NCBI GenBank assembly: GCA_013399305.1
Contig: VXAI01000020.1
Span: 7,200,607-7,264,606 of the forward strand
Direction of reading: 5' to 3'
Length of the DNA: 64,000 nt
Source: Rostratula benghalensis
Taxonomy: Eukaryota; Chordata; Aves; Charadriiformes; Rostratulidae
Position numbers and translations under genes: made by a program. Within the stretch, counting starts at the first letter, position 1. Each line of letters begins with the position of its first letter. Positions 1 through 11,828 of the stretch are shown here, piece after piece. The notes under the pieces were generated by a model, which made no database searches, was not told the DNA's origin, and saw only the letters and a list, made by a program, of their open reading frames with translations.

Positions 1-3000
1 GTCAGATTTCTTATTTGAGCATCATGCTGAATTTCGTGGATAAGACACTGAGCTTTGTAGACAACTATTTGGCAGATGAATAAAATGTTTTATAGAATAC
101 TATTGTGGTTTTTGGAACTATGGTAATGCTAAGTTTTTATTTAATCCTAGAAGACAGATAAAAAATAATAGGAACAATTTACTACTCATTTCTACAGACA
201 TTTTTATAGATACTGTAATTATATTTTGTAGAAGTATTTTTAAGATTTATGGGAAACTATCATAAACAGTCTGCTCTCTGTTTGAGCTAAATAAAATTAT
301 CATAGGATTTCACGTTAAATCTTGTGAGGCATAGTAGTGTAATATCTGTTTATGCAAATGTTATGCGACTGCTATTATGTCTGTCTGTGTTATTAATTAA
401 TGGTTACTGTTGCCACATCCCTGTATCTCTAAATACAAGTATAATGAAAAGATACAAAGCAGAAACCAGAAATAAATTGGTAGAATATTAGCAGTGACAA
501 CAGTGTGGAAGATGAATGTAAAACATATAGGAGAATCTGTCTCACTGTTATGAACATCTCAAGGTGAATGATTCTGAGAACAGGAGAAACACAATGCCTA
601 CACTATCTCCATAGAGGCTGGGTTTATTTGCATGACAAATGTGACATTAGCTTTTGACAGTTTCATGCTGTACAAATACAATTTACTAATATAGGTCTGT
701 GTGCTTTGGACATAATATAGATTCTTCTTTTATCAATTTGACTGTGCTGTTCCTCAACATACAGAATATCTAGCAGCCCAAATAGAAAGAAATAATGAGT
801 TCAAGCTCAGGCTATAGTTGTTCAATTAGCAACATATACTGTGGCACCATTTTTCCACCAACCCCATTCTAACATTATTTATTAAAAGATTTTATTACTT
901 AAAAATATGACTTTCATTATTGTGCTGTAATATCTATTATTTCTTCTGAACATGTTAGTTGTCTTCATGAAATGCATATTTAATTTCTTTCCATTTCACA
1001 GAAAGGCTTTCTCTTACAGTTTTGCTCTGTTTAGTTTTGCAATGGCACTATAGAAAATAGTGGGTGATTTGCTTCATTAATTCCACTCCTCCTATCTTAT
1101 TTGCATATTGAATGCAAAACCTGTTAACTGACTGATATTGGTGTGGTGATGAGGAGTTTCTTTTCTCTTGGAATTGTCATTGTTAGACTAGTGACTTTTG
1201 AACATTTGCCCTGATTTCCTCTGGGATTAAGACTAGGTCTTGAGTCAGGAGGCTCATTCCAGCTAAGGATGATTGGCATTTCACAGACAGTTAGCTGTTC
1301 CTTTTGTCACAGGTCATTTATATAATCCGGAATCATTTACTTGGATTCTATAGTATGATCAGACAAGTCTCAAGCTTCCTTTTTTCATTTCCCCCCTTTT
1401 TTTCTTTAGTTTTTTTCCCCTCATTTTTATTCCTGGTTTATAAAGTTTCCTTTTTCTTTGTTGTTTATATGTTTCTCCTATGTTTTATTTTGCTGTGTTG
1501 ATTTTTTTTTTGTTTTGTTCTCTGTCATTCTAGATGACTGGCCACATCAATTTTTCTTTTACATGCATTCTACAGAGCAAGAGCAAGTGTTTTTATTAGC
1601 AACTGACATTGAATGCCTCATAGAATAAACTCTAAAGAATAAAAATAAAATTTGTAACAGAAAAATTGTCATAGTTAAATTTTATAGACAAATAGCTACA
1701 GCAAATCTACTTTTAAATCTGTTTTAATAAATAATTTTATTATAAGGATTTACTTACTCTCCTCTGCACTGCTAAGGAAGGAAAGGCTATAACTACATTT
1801 CTAATTGAGAACAGTATCCCTTCTGTTTGTTGGGTCTGAATCAATTTGCATGCTCCTCTGTGTAGGAGAGACTTTAAACAGGCACTTAACGTTCCAGCAC
1901 TATCCTGATCTGCATCCTGTGGAACAATCAAAAAGAAATCAATGGCTTCTTAGGAAGGAGGTGCTGCTTAATGTGAGTACATGACATAAGGACCAAGTTC
2001 TTAATTTACAACACTTCTTTTTTGGTGGAAACCAGTTCAAGTTTCCCAATACTGACAAGGTGCAAGGGAACCTTGTTTCTTCTTTTTTTGTATACAGTTT
2101 GGAGTAAGGAAATAAAATTCATGAAAGATTATTAAGCAACAGTAACAGTGTTAAATACTATAAAAGAAAACATCTGTTTATGTAGTAGGTTGAGCAAAAT
2201 CATAGTTAGTGAGGGTCCTTCAGCAATTGTACCTGTAGTAACCCCATAAAGCATCAAAGATCATTCAAATTATCATGGATTAGAGCTAAATTTGAGGATC
2301 AGTTGCACTAGTAAGTATTACAGAGATTTTTTTATGCGTGCAAGAAGAAAGACTGAGAGACTAAAACAGTGGGTTCTGCATTATGCTGCAGGTGGATGTC
2401 TGATGTAGATTTGAACTCCAGTGTGAATGACCAAAAGTGAGAACATTTTTGAAAATCAAAGCCTAGAAGGTAGTGCCTTTACTAATCCAAATTTAATCCT
2501 TGCCTATAGAGAGGCTTTATAGTAAGGCAAGTGTACGCCTGAGTTGAAGTAGATTGTGTGTTCAAGATATCCATGAGTCTCTCTGTGGGAAAACTGGCAG
2601 ACAAGATTGGTGACAGTTAGGTCAGGTACACATTTTTATCCACTTAAGTCCTGGACCCTCACAAAATATGTTCTCATCATTGTGGTGTTGCCAACAAACA
2701 GCTTTCTTATCATACATCTTTATGTAAGCTACTTGTGGTACAGAACATGTAGGATTTTTACTCTTTGCATCTAAAAAACAAATACCCTGAAAACAGATGA
2801 ATTAAACCACTTAGAAACTTCATCAGTATTGCTGGCAAAAGGATAGAACATTCCTTTTAAAAATATTTCTTTAATTATGTTAAAAGATACTCACAAAAAT
2901 TTGCTGTATGGTGTTACAGATGGCAATGTACAATAAGGCAATACCTGTTCTTTTCAGGCAACCAGGTCAGTAGCCTGCACTAACAAGGATTTGCACTAAC

Positions 3001-5557
3001 CCAACCTTGCTGAAAGTTATGATGGGAGGGGTGCTAGCCTGGGATATGGCATGTCTGATCCAAAATATGATTCTTCAGCAGATTTATTCCTAGGAAAAGT
3101 TTTAATATTTTCAAAATAAAAACTTTTATTTTAAAAGATAATCTTCACAATTGCTGTCACCTTTCATGAAGGTCTGAAATCCAAGTAAAAGTAATATTGG
3201 GCTTTATCAAAACAAGTAGTTTATCTGTCTAGGGAGACATGCTGTTTTCCTTCTTTTCTTTAATAGATTTTATTTTTTGCTAGTCGTACTCAGAAATTTT
3301 TCTAATAGAGAGTATGTGCATGTGAGATCTATAAACCAAGGATATGACAATATACCATCTGACAAGATGGATGTTTTGAATCAGCTACTGTTTTTCTAAA
3401 AGGCTGAAAATGAACTGTGAGCAGCTGGCAAATTGCTAAGTGCAGCTACCAGGACAGTTTGCATTTTTACATAATTTTCTAAAAGGTTCTGTTAAAAAGT
3501 CATAATTTCCAAAATACTGATAACTCACCTGATGATAAGACACAGATGTTTCTCATTTAGTTCAAGTAATGTAATTCTATGCTGCTGAATAGTAATGCAC
3601 TATTTAATTAAATATTAATAAATTATTTTAGCATATTTTTAATTAAGGATCTTTGGGGGAGATTGATGTGAAGATCATTCATAATTTCAAGACTAATAAA
3701 ATGTAATGCACATTTCTGTGTATTTATAGAGCAACAGCTTTTGGAGTAGTATCCCATTTGTCAAAGAATTTAACTGAGGTTGATACAGTCGTATGTGAGT
3801 TTAACCTCTGGACTGTAATTGGCTTTTTGATAGAGAAAAATCCTTCATCAATATATACCTTTGCCAAAGTCAGTCAATACACTGACTTAAATTGTTGTAA
3901 TATAGCCAGATTTGATTTCTGGCATCATTAATTAATGATGTTTTTTCTTTTTCTTGTAAATATAACCTATTATATCTCACTTTTAAAGTTGTCCTGTTGC
4001 TATTCTGAAAACAATTGTGTTGAAAGATTTATAATTGTATATGAAGTCTGTATGGTATTACAAAAAAATAAGTTGCATTTACACATTAGCATGTTTTTCT
4101 TTGTGTTTTTATGTAAAAGATAAAGGTATTATTAATTTTTTAGTATAAGTTTAAATTTAGAACGATTGCTTAACTATGACTCACCTGAGCAGTCAGTTTA
4201 AATTCTTACATTTCCCTAGCTTGCACATTTTAGAGTTTTGGAGACTTCCTAAGGGTAAATATTAAATCTGTTGCCTTGGATCATTCTTTTTGGAGAGTTT
4301 AAAATTTTATTTTCATATATTTTGTGTAGTTCAAAATTCAAGTCCAATTAATGTTAGTAATGTTAATGAGTAGAAAAATGAGTGAAACTTAAAGTAGTAA
4401 ACATATAGGATTGATTTATTTTTTGTATTGTTTTTGTTCCTGTATTTGTTTACTATTTTGAATCTGATATGTGGTTGAATAATATGAATGGTGCCAATGG
4501 TGCCAGGGAATGAAACTCCCTGTCCTGACAAGAATTGCAAATATATGAACAGATAGGTCACCTTTCAAGTACTTTCCATTCTTGTTACCATCACAAAGCT
4601 ACCAGTAAGAATAGTGATTTTTTTTTTTTCTTTTACCACGTTGGTATCTGTCAGCTGTTCAGTGGAGTGTATCCATTTTTTCACAGAAGTCGTCAAATAT
4701 CTATCAGATAGTGGTAACTTTTCTTTTCCCTGCCAATCTGCACAGCTCTTAAGTGACAACCCAGAACTGACAGATGTAAATATGATTATTTAGGGGCATC
4801 CTAAGCCAGCTTATTTTTCTGCAACTGCTTAAAAATAAAAAAAAACTTAGCAGTCTCCTGAGATTCAAACACAGGACTGCCATTTGGAAAGTGAAATTTC
4901 AAAGAGCAGAATATTTTTTTCTCATCGGAGGAAGGACTTTTCCCTACAAAAAAAGTGACCAGAAAACACTTTGAGAACCTAAAGTATTAATCAACAGCAG
5001 TATATGATGTGAGGCAGTAGCTGGAAACTCCAATCATCATGAAGCTAAAGAGTGTCCATTACCAAGCTGAGTATGAATTCAGATCCCTACTGACTTTGGA
5101 GTTGTGTTTTTCTCTCTTTTATTTCTATATATTGAGAAGTGCAATACTTGCTATACTTGCAATATGTCATCCCTGGGAGTAGAATTTTTATAAGTAGATA
5201 CTTAGGTGAATGTTTCTGCTTTTAGGCATGTGCTGTAGCACTGAGAACATTTTGAAGTGAGAACAAGCAACGAGTTGAGTGCTCTTGCTCATTCCAGTCA
5301 GTGTTAAGAGTCTACACAACACAGCTGTTTCTCTCCTCAGTCTCCAGCACAACTGCAGAGGAAGGGAGATTTTCAATTGACCAGGCATTCTTTCACCATT
5401 CCTTACTGCATACTTTCTCTAGTTGCGTGAGGGGACAAGCTTTGAATGTCACATGACAGAAATTATTAGCAGATAAGCAACCTGCTGGCAAAACTTGTTA
5501 ACACTGTGAGTTCAAACTGGAAATATGACTGACCTGTCTCCTGTGTCCTTTACCATG
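1..5557 (+). other. SNTG1: SNTG1 intron sequence, left part
   Basis: AT-rich non-coding DNA upstream of the first recognisable SNTG1 exon. I looked for the preceding coding exon (the one that would end just before ERTVTIRR) and did not find it, so this is read as intron whose 5' end lies outside the window. Only short chance open frames are present, with no homology I recognise. There are TAAT-rich patches near 3590-3660 and small homopolymer runs, but no transposon that I can name. Confidence 0.7.
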
Positions 5558-6232
5558 GAATCATAAAATAGTTTGGGTTGGAAGTGACTTTAAAGATCAT
5601 CAAGTTCCAACCCCTTTGCCATGGGTGGGGACACCTTTCTTCCACCAGACCAGGTCACTCAAAGCTCATCCAGCCTGGCCTGGAACACTCCCAGGGATGT
5701 GTCATCCACAGCTTCTATGGGCAACCTGTTCCAGTGCCTCACCATCCTCACAGTAAAGAATTTCTTCCTGGTGTCTAATGTAAATCTCCCTTCATGCCAG
5801 CTCATGTTGAGCTTCTCATCAGCCAACACTCCTGGGTCCTTCTCCTCAGGGCTGCTCTCAATCCATTCACTGCCCAGTCTGTATTTATGCTTGGGATTGC
5901 CCTGGTCTACATGGAGGACTTTGCATTTGGCCTTGTTGAATTCATGAAGTTTGCAGAGGCCCACTATCAAGCCTGTCCAGGTCAGTCTGCATGGCATCCC
6001 CACTCTCCAGCACAGACAGCTTGGTATCATCAGCAAACTTCCTAAGGTTGTCCTCAATCCCACCGTCTGTCTCACAAAGATGTTAAACCATGGCAGTCCC
6101 TGTACTGACCCTTGAGGAACTCTGTACATGACTGGTCTCCTCTTGGACATTGAGTTGTTGACTGCAATTCTTTCCATGCAGCTACCCAGACAGTTCCTTG
6201 TCCACCACATCCCCCCAATTTAAAGAATAGCA
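5558..6232 (-). mobile_element. CR1 LINE fragment, 5'-truncated and internally deleted
   Basis: Reading the minus strand gives the C-terminal part of the CR1 ORF2 reverse transcriptase. Recognisable blocks are VPQGSV, FNIF, FNKAKCKVLH, EKDPGVLADEKL and, near the end, DIRKKFF-like and VRHWNRLP. The CR1 3' terminus is at the left edge, where the + strand begins gaatcataaaatag. The copy is dead. The FADD catalytic motif (complement of 6026-6037) is present but out of frame with the flanking blocks, which implies at least two indels. Near 5795 the reading jumps from the DEKLNMSW block straight to the GRFTLDTRKKFF block, skipping roughly 100 residues of the normal CR1 protein. Right edge is approximate. 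Confidence 0.92.
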
Positions 6233-9200
6233 CATCATGCAGTTCTCAGAATGGGTGTAAAGTTTGACTGCTCTTGTCAGTTAATCCAAAGTAAAGCCAG
6301 TAAGAAAGAGTAAAGCATTACCAAAAAGAGGGTATAAAAATCTCCCTTCTGGAATATGAATTAAATAATTTGATGAAAAAAATATTCTCATGATGTTTTC
6401 TTATTTCAAAAGGTAGTGAGATTACTAATAGATAATAAACTACTTGAGAGCATGGCCTTGAATATATTATGGCACAAAATGTTAATAGTTAACAAGTTGC
6501 TGCCAATGTATTGATTCTATATTTACATTTCATTGTTACATTTTAAAAATTATATTCTAAAATTTCCCTCGGGTTTTTTTTCCATGTCACTGTGCTATTG
6601 TAGATTCCCTCCCATTTTTATTTCTCTTTTCCCCATGTACTGTTGTGTTTTGCACCCATTCAGCTTTTTTCCGTGTTCTTCCATAAGTATAGTACCTTCA
6701 TGTCTGTTCTATCCACTGTGAAAAGAGAGGTCTTGTTTTCTGTCTGGACCTAGATAAATTAATTCTTCATACCCTTACTCTTCTGAGATGAATAACCAGG
6801 AACAGCAGTCTCCAAACTGAAAATGTAATATTTATGTCCTAGTAAGAAGATTGAGTAATGGAATATTGAAGTTGCACATGCCATTAACTCAGTTTTATGA
6901 AGAGTTTTGAAGTTTCTTCACCCTTTTTGTTCAACTGTTATTTGACTACTTTTGTAGACAGATTAATAGATCACATTTAATTAATGGTTTATATTATATA
7001 NTTTGAAATTATTGCTAATCAATTATTATTTTTAAAAGTCAGTTAAACAATTTTAAAATGTCTTTTGCATCACATATCAGTCAGTATGAAGTATTTGCAT
7101 CTTTATTCTGCTTAATAATTAACTGTTAAAATTAATATTAACTCTTGACTAAATATAAATAATTACTGGTTACATAGGATTCTGTGTTTTACTTTCCTGA
7201 CTATTTACTGTTGCTGGCTGTTCACATGGACATTATTCACTTATAATCTTATTTAAGATGACATCTGTGGTCTTAAGAAGATCATATGCACTTTAAGGAG
7301 AAATTTTAATACCTCTTTAAAAGCCTCAAAGACATTGCTTCTGTTTCACTGCATAGCTCTGAGGAAAAATTTTTGACAAAACTCTTAGCTCTCCTTTCCA
7401 GTCAATGAACATATGCGTGGATGAGGAATTTTCTGAGTTAGAGGCATGGAAAATGCTGACAGCTTGGCAGCAGCTTTGAGTTTTTCTAACTACTTTTGTT
7501 CTATTCCAGGAAGCAGGTTCTAAAACTCTGCTCTGAATCTTGCATTTAAGTAATCTAGGAGTTCTGTTTGGTGTAATGTAGATAACAAATGTGCTTTCAG
7601 TCTCACAGAAAATGTTGTGTAGTTTTGTTATTTAACTAAGTAGCTTTTCCTTAGAATCAAGCTTTATTTTGTAGACTTGAAGGTGAAGTTACTGTTGGAA
7701 TTGGCAAATTATAGAATAACACCGTGTGCAAATAAGGGCAAAATCAAACTAAGTAAAATATTAATAGACGAATCTGCAGCTGACAGATTATTTGTTAGAT
7801 TTTATTTTAAGCAGATAGTTGTAGTCAATGGAACTGCACTATCTTTAAGCTGGAACAGCATTTATGCTCAATCAGGATACTTAGAACACTTTACTGTTAC
7901 GAAAGATGTTACCTTCCAGAATTGTCACTATATTTTATTAATGAATAATTGTAAAGCCTTTTAAGAATTAAAGCTATTACAACAGTGAAAAACATTTTAT
8001 TATTGTTATTGTTTATTTGAAATTCTAATTAAAGACATGAGAACAGAACAATTTGATTGTTTGCATGTCAAACTTATTTAGTGTATTAATAATTTTATTA
8101 ATTATATTATTGTACTTTAAAATATAAAGCTTTGCAATCAAGGTTTATTCAGTTCAGCTTGAAGATGACACTGAAAATGAAGCTTGGTTTGGGTTTTTTG
8201 CACATCACACAAAAAGTCATGTGCAAGTCAAGCAACTCACAAAGGAAAACTTACTTAGCCAAAAGAGATTTCTGGCAAAGCATTTCTAAGCTGGTATCTA
8301 CCATCAAAATACTTATTCAAGTTACTTTGCAATTCTGATGGGAGGGATTTGTCTTTCCAAAGTTAAATTTGGCATCCTGCCTCCGTACTCGATGGAGCAC
8401 ATGTGATGAAGATGATTATCACATAACTTTGGCACCTGCTCTGACTTGCATGGGTTGAATGTATTTATTCTCTGTACTGATTACAGGAGAAAACTTGCCT
8501 TGACCAATGTCTCAGTTGTAGATTAACAGTGGTTAGATGAGTCCTATTATTTCACTTTTGAACTTCTGGGTTAAAAAAAAAATGGGGCTGATCAGAGCTG
8601 GGTTTTGATCCTAATCCAAAATTCTGGTTTATGGAATATGTGATGCTGACAATTCTTGAAAAGCTGTTTCACTATATTATGTGATGTTTGCAATTGCACA
8701 CTAGGGGATTATTGATGATTTACTAATGAAATATGTAACTCATATATAATTCTGATTTGTCTTTTTGAAGATAACTGTTTGTTAGCTATCATGCTGAGAG
8801 GAATATATGTCTTCACACATTAGATACACCAAAACAATATTTCTTTATTGTAAGACTGAGAAGTTTGTTGAATGAGTCTAGGTTAAATAGAATGCAATGC
8901 TTTCATTACACATAACATGTCACTCGGGTAGATCTAATTTAAAGTGTGGTTTTAAATTTCAGTTCAGTAACAAGCCAGACCTGAAATATTTTAATGTCTA
9001 CTCTTAGTGGAGACATAAAAGAACCTACAAAAAAGCAGATGAAACCCTCTGATAAATTTTGTTGCGCTGGAAATCCTTGAAATTTTTCTGTTCACTTTGC
9101 TTACTTTTACACTGTTGTGATGTCTATTTAGTAATCTGCTACGCTAGCAAGATCTGAAACATGCATTTCTTTCTCTTGAAAAGTAATACCAAAATCCAGT

Positions 9201-11210
9201 GCAAGACATTTCTAGTATCCCGTCTGATGGTATTGGTAAACTCACAAAATACCCCAAATCAGCTGTTTTCAGGGTTGGCTTGGCACTACCTTTGCTTAAC
9301 TGAAAACCAGAAAAAAATATTTTATTGGCTCTTTTATATTGCTACTTGTGAGTGTGTTGTGCTAAGAAAGACAGCAATGATAGAAATATTCTGCAGGAAA
9401 ACTTCCTATTATGCTTTTAAAAATCATAGCTGCAGCTTAGAATATATTCAGATGTCACTATTTAACCTTTACAGTGACCACTGTCTGTACTATAAATTTT
9501 AATCAATATTTGTGTATTTGTGTTTTCACTGTACACATTACTTCATTTGAAATTTAATTGTAAAGTGTGATATTCATTAATCAATTCATGCTTAACGTAA
9601 CACTGTCAAGACAGTTTGTTAAAAAGTTGTTACTTTTCAATATCTTAGGCCATACAAGTATTTTCTGTTTGTTTTGAGCGTATATAACAGAAATACTAGT
9701 TTCTTCTTAGAAGGTTTGAGTTGAGAGCTGAGAAGGCTCCTCTGGTCATAAATACCTGGCCACGGTACATATTAATTTTTGGATTACAAATATAAAAGTG
9801 TATATTTTTTGTACATTTTGAGTGTTAAAAAACTTGAAAACCTTCCCCATTTAAATGCAAAATTATATACCTCTTTCTTAGATTAAACATGTACAAGCAT
9901 CAGCATAAATAAATAAATGGAAAGTCTGATTTTAGCCACCCATTTTTTCTTGGCATCCAAAACATTGGACTGGTTTATGCTCCCTCTTTCTGCAGTTACA
10001 CAATTTTTGTCACAAATGTGAAAAGGAAAGAAAGGAACTGGATTTTTCCCAAAATTCAGCAATATCAATTTTCCAAAGCTCTTACACAGTAGTCCTACAT
10101 CCTTTATTTTCCTTTCGTTATATGAGGTAGGGAGGGAAAAATATCTCAGTACATATTTTATCCTCTTTGTCACTGGTATGTCTCTGATGAGAATCTTATT
10201 CAAACCTGACTGACATTGCCAGTCTATGCTGATTGTGCTGAAATATATGAAGATATTTGTTCATAAGATATGTATGCAGACTTATGCTTATGCTTTTATA
10301 TAATGAGATCAGTATAAAAATCTAGACTACCTGTAGAGGGCACTAAAAAAAAATCTATATTCCATGTATTTGTATCTGGACATCCACATTTATGTCTGGT
10401 ATACGTGCTACAGAGATTTTTGTACTGCTAACCAACTTGATTAATTCTAAATGATCTTTGGGAATCATGTCAAGAAGACAAACTAGGGGAAAAAAGCATG
10501 TCTTTTTTGCAAAGATTCATATCTAAGAGAGAAAATAGCCCGCAGTTTTAATAGAAGAAATTTTAGGATGGGCAATAAAAGTAAAAGGAAAAACAAGTTA
10601 CTTTAATTCTGCTTGTAATAAAACCCATTAAATCATTGGTTATGATTTTTAAACCAGAGCTCTGTGGTCAATGCGAACTGTGTTTGTATCAAGTTTTTAA
10701 TTTGAGACAGGACTGTGCTTTGAAAGTAATTTCTTGATCATGTGCACTTCCCATGCTTTGGTTCACATCACTGAGTGGTCTTGGAGTATAGAAGTTGAAT
10801 TCCTTTTGGATTAATCTATTTGGAAGATGTGCTACAGGAGTGCAGTTTATGTACTTCATCCTGTGATGCCAGTCTGCATACGGGACCAATTTATGACTCG
10901 TTGAGGCTAAGACCTCTGCTATGCATGTGTTATGCACTAACTGTTGAACCCTACAGTTCTGTTCTTATTGCATTGCAGTTTTTGCTAGTGTTGTATGAAC
11001 TGAGCAAATGATTTTTTTGTATGAGTCAGAAGCTCTGCTTTTCTTACAGAAAATGTGGGATTTTCACATTCAGGACCTCAAAAGGTTATTAAAACAAGAA
11101 AAGCACTGTAGGATGGGAGCCAAAAAACCAACTTATTGAAGTTTGAATATAGATGTTATGGCAGAAAACATTAAATACAACAAAACTTGATTTTTATTTT
11201 TTTTCCCCAG
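6233..11210 (+). other. SNTG1: SNTG1 intron sequence, between CR1 copy and first exon
   Basis: AT-rich intronic DNA ending in the pyrimidine tract and AG acceptor of the exon at 11211. It contains one ambiguous base (N) at 7001. Small open frames, for example at 7677-7964, 9161-9502 and on the other strand at 9883-10203, show no protein family I recognise and sit in low-complexity AT-rich sequence. I see no RNA gene or named repeat here. Confidence 0.7.
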
Positions 11211-11267
11211 GAAAGAACAGTAACAATTAGAAGACAGACTGTAGGAGGATTTGGATTAAGTATAAAG
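11211..11267 (+). CDS. SNTG1: SNTG1 coding exon: start of the PDZ domain
   Basis: Gamma-1-syntrophin is a cytoplasmic adaptor of the dystrophin-associated complex, expressed mainly in neurons; its PDZ domain binds C-terminal peptide tails. This 57-nt exon encodes ERTVTIRRQTVGGFGLSIK, the first PDZ beta strand and most of the carboxylate-binding loop (GFGLSIK, the GLGF-type motif). It is preceded by a long T-rich tract and ccccag, and followed by gtaggg; reading through hits TGA within three codons. Phase is 0 at both ends. SNTG2 differs in this segment in my recollection (TLRRQPVGGLGLSIK), so SNTG1 is preferred. By memory of the human protein this starts near residue 55. Confidence 0.94.
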
Positions 11268-11801
11268 GTAGGGTGATTTTTTGGTATATTATTCCATGTT
11301 ATGCAAATTGTCTATGTATATAGTTAATGTTACTTTTTAATGAAAACAAACTGTATTTTAGAGGATTAGAAATGTATTCTAGGATGTTAGATACAGTAGG
11401 CAAACAGCAACTACACAACCCTATGGAATGCGATGGAAAGATCATTCCCTTAAGATTCAAACTGGGCAACTGTGTAATAAGATTTGATGCAAGAGCTGAA
11501 AAGTGTTTGCAAATGCACAGACTGTACTTTTGTTCAACAGCGATCTAATTTAAGTGGTTATTGATGACTGCTAAATTTCAGTGGTAGGCACAGTGAAGAG
11601 CCAGTAAGTTTGTCATCAATTCTCCTACAAAGAATATCACATTAATTCACTGCAATTCATTAGCAGGACAAAAAAGTGTTATTGCTTCTCAATATTGTTT
11701 CTTTTGCTGTAGATCAAGCAAAGGCAACATATCACATTAATATTTTTTGCTTTCATCAGTAATATTTAAGAACATATCTAAGTGTAGGTGATACTTTTTG
11801 A

Positions 11802-11828
11802 GGGAGGGAAGGATGAGGGGGAGGGAGG
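11802..11828 (+). repeat. G-rich tract with four G-runs
   Basis: The + strand has GGG-A-GGG, an 8-nt spacer, then GGGGG-A-GGG. Spacer length slightly exceeds the usual 7-nt limit for a strict G-quadruplex pattern, so folding is possible but not assured. On the sense pre-mRNA this would be G-rich. Confidence 0.5.

Noticed and set aside
5659..6210. 183-codon minus-strand frame as a host gene
   Set aside because: It is decayed CR1 reverse transcriptase with frame shifts and a deletion. The overlapping + strand frames at 5578-6045 are its antisense.
7677..9502. Short open frames at 7677-7964 and 9161-9502
   Set aside because: No recognisable family, no splice or promoter context, AT-rich composition; best explained as chance frames in an intron.
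11802..11828. Strict G-quadruplex
   Set aside because: The middle spacer is 8 nt, outside the usual 1-7 nt rule, so I list it only as a G-rich tract.
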